A DNA stretch of 64,000 nt. Origin: Collybia mongolica. Its lineage: Eukaryota > Basidiomycota > Agaricomycetes > Agaricales > Clitocybaceae. Below, one piece after another: positions 57,649-64,000 of the stretch (the stretch's first letter is position 1; each line of letters starts with the position of its first letter). Made by a program: the position numbers and the translations under genes. The DNA is taken from the NCBI GenBank assembly GCA_013420905.1, contig JAAXNY010000004.1, forward strand, positions 3,906,001-3,970,000, given 5' to 3'. The notes beneath the pieces were generated by a model, which had not been told where the DNA came from, made no database searches, and worked only from the letters and a program-made list of their open reading frames with translations.

Positions 57649-60600
57649 CTATGCTGCAACAAGGCGGAATCCCGCACTGCTCGCTTCAGTCGCCCCGTTG
57701 TTGATCAGTGCCCCACCAGAGCCAAGTGTCAGGTACTTCTTGTTCGATGCCGCAAGGATCGAATATACACCGCTTCCTGCTCCCGCTTTGGGTCGGATCA
57801 CGAAGATCTCCCAGGTGGAAGCAACGTCACGAGCAGCAGATAGGGTGAAAGTTCCCGTTTGATCGGCGGTCACAAACTTCGATGTGGAGATCGCCTGGAT
57901 CGTTCCTGCATTGGGTGCGAACGCGAACTTGAAGCGAGCTGCTGAAGGCTGGGAGGACGTAGATGCTAGCAAATCCGGTAAGCTGGCAGTCGATACATAG
58001 TTGCCCGTCGACGAAGACTGGAGGTAGAAGTTTCCAATGGGGTTCGTGGCAGCTGAGGTGCAAACGCCGGATGCGCCGGGGCGGGTGGAGAGGAAATACA
58101 CCTGGTTACTGTACGAGTTTCCTGAGCCCCATGTTGTAAGGGCAGATGAACGCTGAGCGGCAACAGCTGGGTTGGCTTGGGAGTATGCGAGGTAGATGAC
58201 CGATTTCCATTCGTCACCGTAGGTGGAGTCGTTGAGTTCGGGGAGAGTGTAGTCATAGACAGCTTGCGCCCATGTTGCATCATACATGTACTCGTTGATC
58301 GGTGTGACGGGCAGGATTTGGATCGCGGCAATTTGGACCTTTTGGTTTCCCCAGAAGCTAAAGTAAGAGAGTTAGCGACGTTATAACCATGATCCGAGCC
58401 ATTGACGTACAGCCACGCGCCCGCTTGGAAGTCCATGACGTTGCCCACTGTAACGAGGTTGCGCATGGCTTGTTCAGGGTATGGTTGGTCCCGGTCGGTC
58501 GAACTTGCTTTCGGGTACAGATGCCAGTATACTTGAGCAGCATGTTGCTCGTTAGCGATGAGCAGGCGCGCATAGTTTTTGATGTTAGCGTTCCCCGTGA
58601 CGTCTGCCCAAAGAAGGGCTCCGTAGTAGCCGTTGACCGCTTCACCGACAGATTCCTGATCACGTGGACCTGCGCCGTTAGCGATGCCGGAAGCTATGGT
58701 GTGCATAAGATGCAGATATAGAGATCGTCAAGCAATGAACTAACCCCAAGAGTGACCTGCAAACCAATCGCGAGAACGAGTAACCGCAAAATGGGGATCG
58801 CTTTTCGAGGGGTTGACAATGTCTCGGAGGAACCAGTTCATGGTACCCCTGTAAGTATTCAACCAACCACTGTCATACCTGCCAAAAGAATGAGATTGCT
58901 GTCTATTGGAAAATCATGGCGATGTACTTTGCAATCACAGCACCTGCTGCTAGGAAGTAACCATAATGGAAATGGTGATCGTTGTAGTACCCGTTTCCGT
59001 AATCGACCCACACATTGTTGTATCCCGCACGGTTGATGATTCCACCCCATGCTGTTTCGTAAGCTGGGACCGCTGCTGATGCAGATTGGAACTAAGATGT
59101 CAATGTTAGGAAATCATTATCTCAGAGTGGGTGAAGGGCATACCAAGGAAGTGAACATAGATTTGAGATAGGTGATGACTGGTGGGATAAGATCTTTCCG
59201 GCCAACATGATCTGCAATTAGACTTGATGGATGATACAAAAAGATAAGTTCATCATCATCGCCATTAATTCTACGCAAGGTACTCACGCAAGCCGAGAAA
59301 CCATCGCAACGTGCCCTCCAAAGAAGTAGAAATCGGCCGGTGCAGAGACTGCAGGTAGGTGTGAAATATCATATTCGAGCCCCGCAATCAATGAGGCCAT
59401 GCAAGAACCATCAGGCGCACGAGGGGCATTCCAAGTGATCGTTGGCAAATTGTATCGCAGGTTCCATACATTCCCTAGAGCAGGATACATATAACCTTTG
59501 GTAGTCAGATAAGATAGCGAGGACGTTGCTGGGAAGTTAGGAGATTGCATCTTCGTTCTGAAGGTAATGGTTGGCGAGCACCTCAAGTCTGAGAAGTAGA
59601 GATACGAACCGGTGATGAGGCCAGGTTAGCATTAAAAGGTTACTCGCGGTCCCTTGGGTAGTCCACGTGAAGCGCAATGTGCCGACATCACCAGAGAAAT
59701 CATAGTCAGTTGCTACTGCTGTAGGATAAACGGTCGAATGCCCGTCCAGAAGCGCCTCGTGGGCGCCAGAGTTGAGTTTCACAACACGCAGTACTCCGTT
59801 GAGCTTCCCACCAGCAACGATGGTTCCACTAGCGCCTTGGGCGGTTGCAGTCAAGGTAATTGATCCTGACAACGAATAGATGAGGTATGTCCCGACGTCG
59901 TTAACTACAGCGAATTTAGTTCCGGAGGCTGAAGCTGTACAGACAACTTGATTAGCATACAGTAGAATGCGGGCAACACCAACACATACTGCTCGCGCCA
60001 GAGGCCAACGTTTTTCCGGCGAATGACTTGATTGTACCCTTGAGACTGGTGAACCGAGGCGTTGCGCCGGCGTAATTGAAAGTGAGATAAGGTGATCCAG
60101 GAACCATGTAACTTGTGAGGGTACTTGACCCCGTGAAATACTGGACGGTAACTGTTTGACTATCCTAAATTGAAAAATTAGCACATGGGCGCGGGTCAGG
60201 TGATATCTGACACTTACCCATGAGAGGGCCTTGTGATTTTGCGCGGCGCCGTTGTGCTCAACGAAGCCAGCTGACCAATCGACTTGAGCGGGCTGGTGGA
60301 CCGATGTACCATCAAAGTCACGCGAAGACGAGATACCAAATTGAATGGCGCTAGCAGTTAGGCTGCTCTGGTACGGGAAAGGTCCACCGACCATTCTGTA
60401 AAAATATCAATATGAGTTATTGCTGAGAGCGTCGAAATAACATACGCAGTTCCATTGCCTGCACCGTATCCGACCCACCAGTCATTGGTAGGAAACGGAG
60501 GGGACGAGCCTTGGAAAAAGGAGTTGGGTGGTTGGTCATTTGCAATAGAACCTCCAGCAGGTGCAGGCCTATCTGTGCCGATTGGGCCAAACACCATACC

Positions 60601-60666
60601 AAGGGCGTATTGAGTAGATAGAAGACCGGAGAGCAGACCAAGCGTATGATGCCGAAGCCAAAGCAT
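57649..60666 (-). CDS. Secreted GH81 endo-beta-1,3-glucanase with C-terminal trefoil-like module
   Basis: About ten exons (first 60666-60446 and 60395-60218) give roughly 800-850 residues. GH81 enzymes cut beta-1,3-glucan, the main glucan of fungal walls. After a hydrophobic leader come [28 protein letters not shown] and [12 protein letters not shown]. The catalytic aspartate lies in [12 protein letters not shown] and the glutamates in [17 protein letters not shown]. The C-terminal ~145 residues ([48 protein letters not shown]) repeat a GxYV/KFVTA/KYLTL pattern as in beta-trefoil or fascin-like modules, so the enzyme may carry its own sugar-binding domain. Wall remodelling or lysis of other fungi are both possible roles. 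Confidence 0.87.
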
Positions 60667-63600
60667 TGCAGAAGCGACTGTGGGAAGAGTAACAATGCAT
60701 CCAGGCTTTATATAAAAAAACAGCCGGGGCAGAGGATGGGCGCCCACTCACTTGTGAGAAACGAATCGAGACCACATTGTCCACTCATCGGGTATCATAC
60801 AAGGAAAACCGACGAGCAGTCACTTAAAGGGAATGATGTTTCTTGGCTTCTCGCCAATGTAGGTTCCAAACGCAGCAGAGATAAAGTCCGGTGGTAGATT
60901 GTACAAGTGCTGAATCGGGAGTGGGTAGTCCAGCCATCACGTCGAAACAGACTCATCAGGAAATCGACAGGGAAAATTAATGCGTCATTGCTGAAGAGGG
61001 CAGAGCTTCTCGCCGACAAGGCCTGGAGAGGGCAACCTGATGGACGTACTTATTTTGCTAGCGAAGGCCCGAACGCCTGTCGCCCACACGCGTCCAAGGA
61101 CATATGATTCCGCGACAAATGGCTTCTCACTGCCATACCACACATGTTAGGGCGCCAGCTTCAAAAAGTGAGGAATACTTCACACCATTGAAAGCTTGTA
61201 TTTTCCCGATGCAGAAGCACGCGATAGTCATTTGGCAATCTGGCCTTGGTGTTTCCATAGAAGAAAATTGAAAGGCTCGAGTCGCAATCAGATGATGAGG
61301 AACATAATTCATGTGCCAGGCAGAGTTCAATGTGCTCGGGGCGAACCCAGTGGCGAGGGTTATGGTCACTTGATGCGCTAATACTGGGTCCTTGCCAAGT
61401 TTCCAGCACACCGCCGACCTTTTCCCCACAAATCCCTCTCTCTGTAGTATTGCTCTCTGGTCAGTGCATCGAACATCACCTGGACCTAGCCCCAAGTAAT
61501 TCAATCACTTGTGCGCTGGCCCTCGTGGAAGCTCTCCTTTGAGGTTTGAAGATGACTGGGTACACGAGTGGCTGGTGACGATGACGAATGCGACAAATGA
61601 CCGGATACTGATTATCAACGATATGAAGAAGAAGATTTGGAGTGAGGAAGCAGGTGGTTGTGGCTCCCAGTTAGGTAGTCATCAGGGTTGTGCTCAAGTT
61701 TTGCGCATCACATGAGCAGTCCCCATACGCCCCACGGGGAAACCGCGCGAAGGAAATTAGACTATTGCCTCGAGAATTTCGGTGCAAAGTGACTACTACA
61801 ATGGCCAAGTTCATTGAAAATTCATAGTCCAGCTCAAGAGGAGCGACGGATCATACTCCCGAAAAAGCATGGGAATTATCGGACTCGTACATGTTCTCTT
61901 TATATCCACCCATCAGTTTAGATCGATCAGCAATAAGTAGATCCTTATATCACTAAGTTCAACCCGATTGCTCAATTGCAAGCGAAGGATAAAATATAAG
62001 AAGTGTAAGCACCAGCGGATCGTACAGAATGCCGCGAAGCCATTTCAATTTTCTACGTTTGATAGATTGATTATGTTGGTAAGAATCATCCGCTGACATT
62101 GACTACACGAGTGTCTTCGGTCCCTTGATAGGCCTAGATCCATCGAGTATTTTTTGAACTCTAAAAGTTAATCCCAGCAGCAGGCCTGAAAGCGATGCAT
62201 GGGGGGACACCTGAGATAAAGTCAGCCTACAAAAGAGGATTGCAGAGATAAGAGGCAGATGGTGACTGTCGACCACGCGGTCGGTGGCCTCACTGACGAA
62301 GGCGAGAATGGGTGTCTTTTGCTAGATATGTCCAACGTGTCGACAAACGGTGGGGTCATGAGCGGCAAGTCCAGCAGAATGGAAAGGGGTCCTAGTGTCT
62401 CCCTGGCGTTGAAGAGCTAGAACCCACTGCAGACTCAATATCTGCAAAAGGCAGCCAAAGAAATTCTTACTGCGAAGAAAAGGGCCCGGACCACTTTTAA
62501 GTTGTGCATGTGTCTGGAGTATGTGACATATCCTAGTGGAAGGACGTATAACCGGGCCATCCTCGGCCTAAGAAGTCCATCAGAGAACAAACCTTTCAGA
62601 AATGGAAATCAAACCTGCACCTGTGCAGGCTGGCGGTGGCCGCCACTACCGTAAGCTTTCGTGATAGAGCTTGTGTGTGGAAATGGGTTCCATGGTCTCC
62701 AGAAATCTTCAGCGCGCCCAAATTCACGTGTGATAAGACCACACCAGTGCTAGTCCTTATAGTAGACCAAGCTAAATTCTTATCAATCATGTAATGCCAT
62801 CTTCAAATATTCCGGATAACCATATCTCACGCAGATTTGATGAACAGTGTGCGAGCCTGTCCGAGCCTTGATGTTGGTTCCTTTGATTATGCCGTATGGT
62901 TAGTAAATCTATCATGGTTCGGACGAGGATGTCCATCGTGTGGACGAAGGTTGATATGTAACGTACGAAAATAACAATTGTGAAAGGTGTGAGTGGTGCG
63001 TTTGAGCGAGTGATGCTTCACTAACGATCAGACTGAATACGTGGGTTCAACTCGAAAGTCCCAAACTGGTGTCGTAGTCAAAAAAAGCTGGAGTTTGAGT
63101 GCAAAGTCGACGACCGATGACAGCCTCTAGCCAAACAAAGCGAGTCAATTAGTTGAACCTACCTAAGTACATACATGGGGCGGGGAGTAGATTTCCCCAT
63201 CTATCTTATCCACCAGTGGTTTCAGTGAGTTCCAATGTCGGACAAGTTACGGCGCCGAGGACCGAAGGGAATAGATGAGATGCATGATCGAGGACAATTA
63301 TTTAAATCGATGCGCAGTCCGAGAAAATTATTGAGCTTCAACCTCAGACTAAATCCCTGATCTGAATTTTGACGCACAAAGTCAAAATGATTCATTGCCC
63401 CGGGGATAAAGAAGAATTTCCATCATGATACGGCTCTCCGATTCCATCAGAGGGAGCAAGCGAACTCACACGAGTAAGGAAATCCGCCGTATCGTCTTCA
63501 GGGACGTTTACCGAAGCGCAGCTTCGTAACAAGATCAGAAGAGCAATCTGCGTTACGTGCCGAGAGGTATATATCGGATAAAACAGTACGGACGAAAAGG

Positions 63601-64000
63601 AAATTGATGTTTAAATTAAAAGGAAGGCGGGACTCGCCTCCCTATCGATAAATATGTGCTCGTGAAAGAACGTTTCTGGATTTTTGTGCGGTGTAATGAC
63701 GTTATAGCACGACCTCAGTGCCCATCATTGACGACTGAATGTTAGCCATGCGCCCTTGTCGTCATAAACGTTGCTGTACGCAAGATCTGTAAAGATACCT
63801 GATATAAGTTGCAGAACTTTGCGAGAAGGAGAGCGCATACCGATGGGCGATGTGAAATTATGAACCATGGGATTCAGGTTTGAGCTTCTCAAGTTGTGCT
63901 TTGATAGATTGTTTTCGGTAAGCATGACGTCCATTCCACCAAGCTCGACATCTCGTCCCCGCCTCCTGTTTGGCCTGATAGGTGGCAAAGTGGGTAGGCT
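60667..64000. other. 3.3-kb gene-poor end of window
   Basis: Begins with the GH81 promoter. Frames at 61127-61504 (minus) and 63725-63988 (minus, up to the window edge) have no recognisable family. The last could be the 3' part of a gene that continues outside the window. Confidence 0.45.

Noticed and set aside
63725..63988. 87-codon minus-strand frame at the window edge
   Set aside because: No family match; it might belong to a gene outside the window, but nothing here proves coding.

Overview
This is a piece of a fungal nuclear genome, almost certainly a basidiomycete (Agaricomycetes-like). Genes lie on both strands without operons. Most are split by many GT-AG introns of about 45-70 bases, some exons are only 3-33 bases long, and the products are eukaryotic (LSM4, coatomer zeta, diphthine synthase, cytosolic AsnRS, ER sulfhydryl oxidase). 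I built the exon models by hand from splice sites, reading frame and family resemblance; phases close exactly wherever exon coordinates are given.

Layout: 1-6180 is a nest of transposable elements. A decayed non-LTR retrotransposon (RT plus RNase H) carries an apparently intact 1.6-kb Tc1/mariner element inside its RNase H domain. Next to its poly-A tail lies a non-autonomous hAT-like element, itself split by a poly-A-tailed retroelement. 7040-14509 holds an ERV2-like sulfhydryl oxidase, a four-span membrane protein and a large OPT transporter. After a 3.5-kb gene-poor stretch come the housekeeping genes LSM4, an F-box/leucine-rich protein, DPH5 and AsnRS (18003-24438), then a small Hva1/TUDOR protein (25994).

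27134-39927 is an accessory region. It holds four genes of one small secreted protein family with six conserved cysteines and one conserved intron position. Two of them sit in a tandem segmental duplication, and the region also has a separate 0.5-kb tandem duplication carrying an exon-like segment. From 40182 the genes are a secreted metallophosphoesterase, a NIF3-like protein head to head with coatomer zeta, a small membrane protein, and an F-BAR/SH3 cytokinesis scaffold.

51541-60666 groups three carbohydrate genes: a processive family 2 glycosyltransferase (cellulose-synthase type), a secreted GH30 and a secreted GH81 beta-1,3-glucanase, with a Harbinger-type deletion element between the two hydrolases. 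The last 3.3 kb shows no gene I can support.
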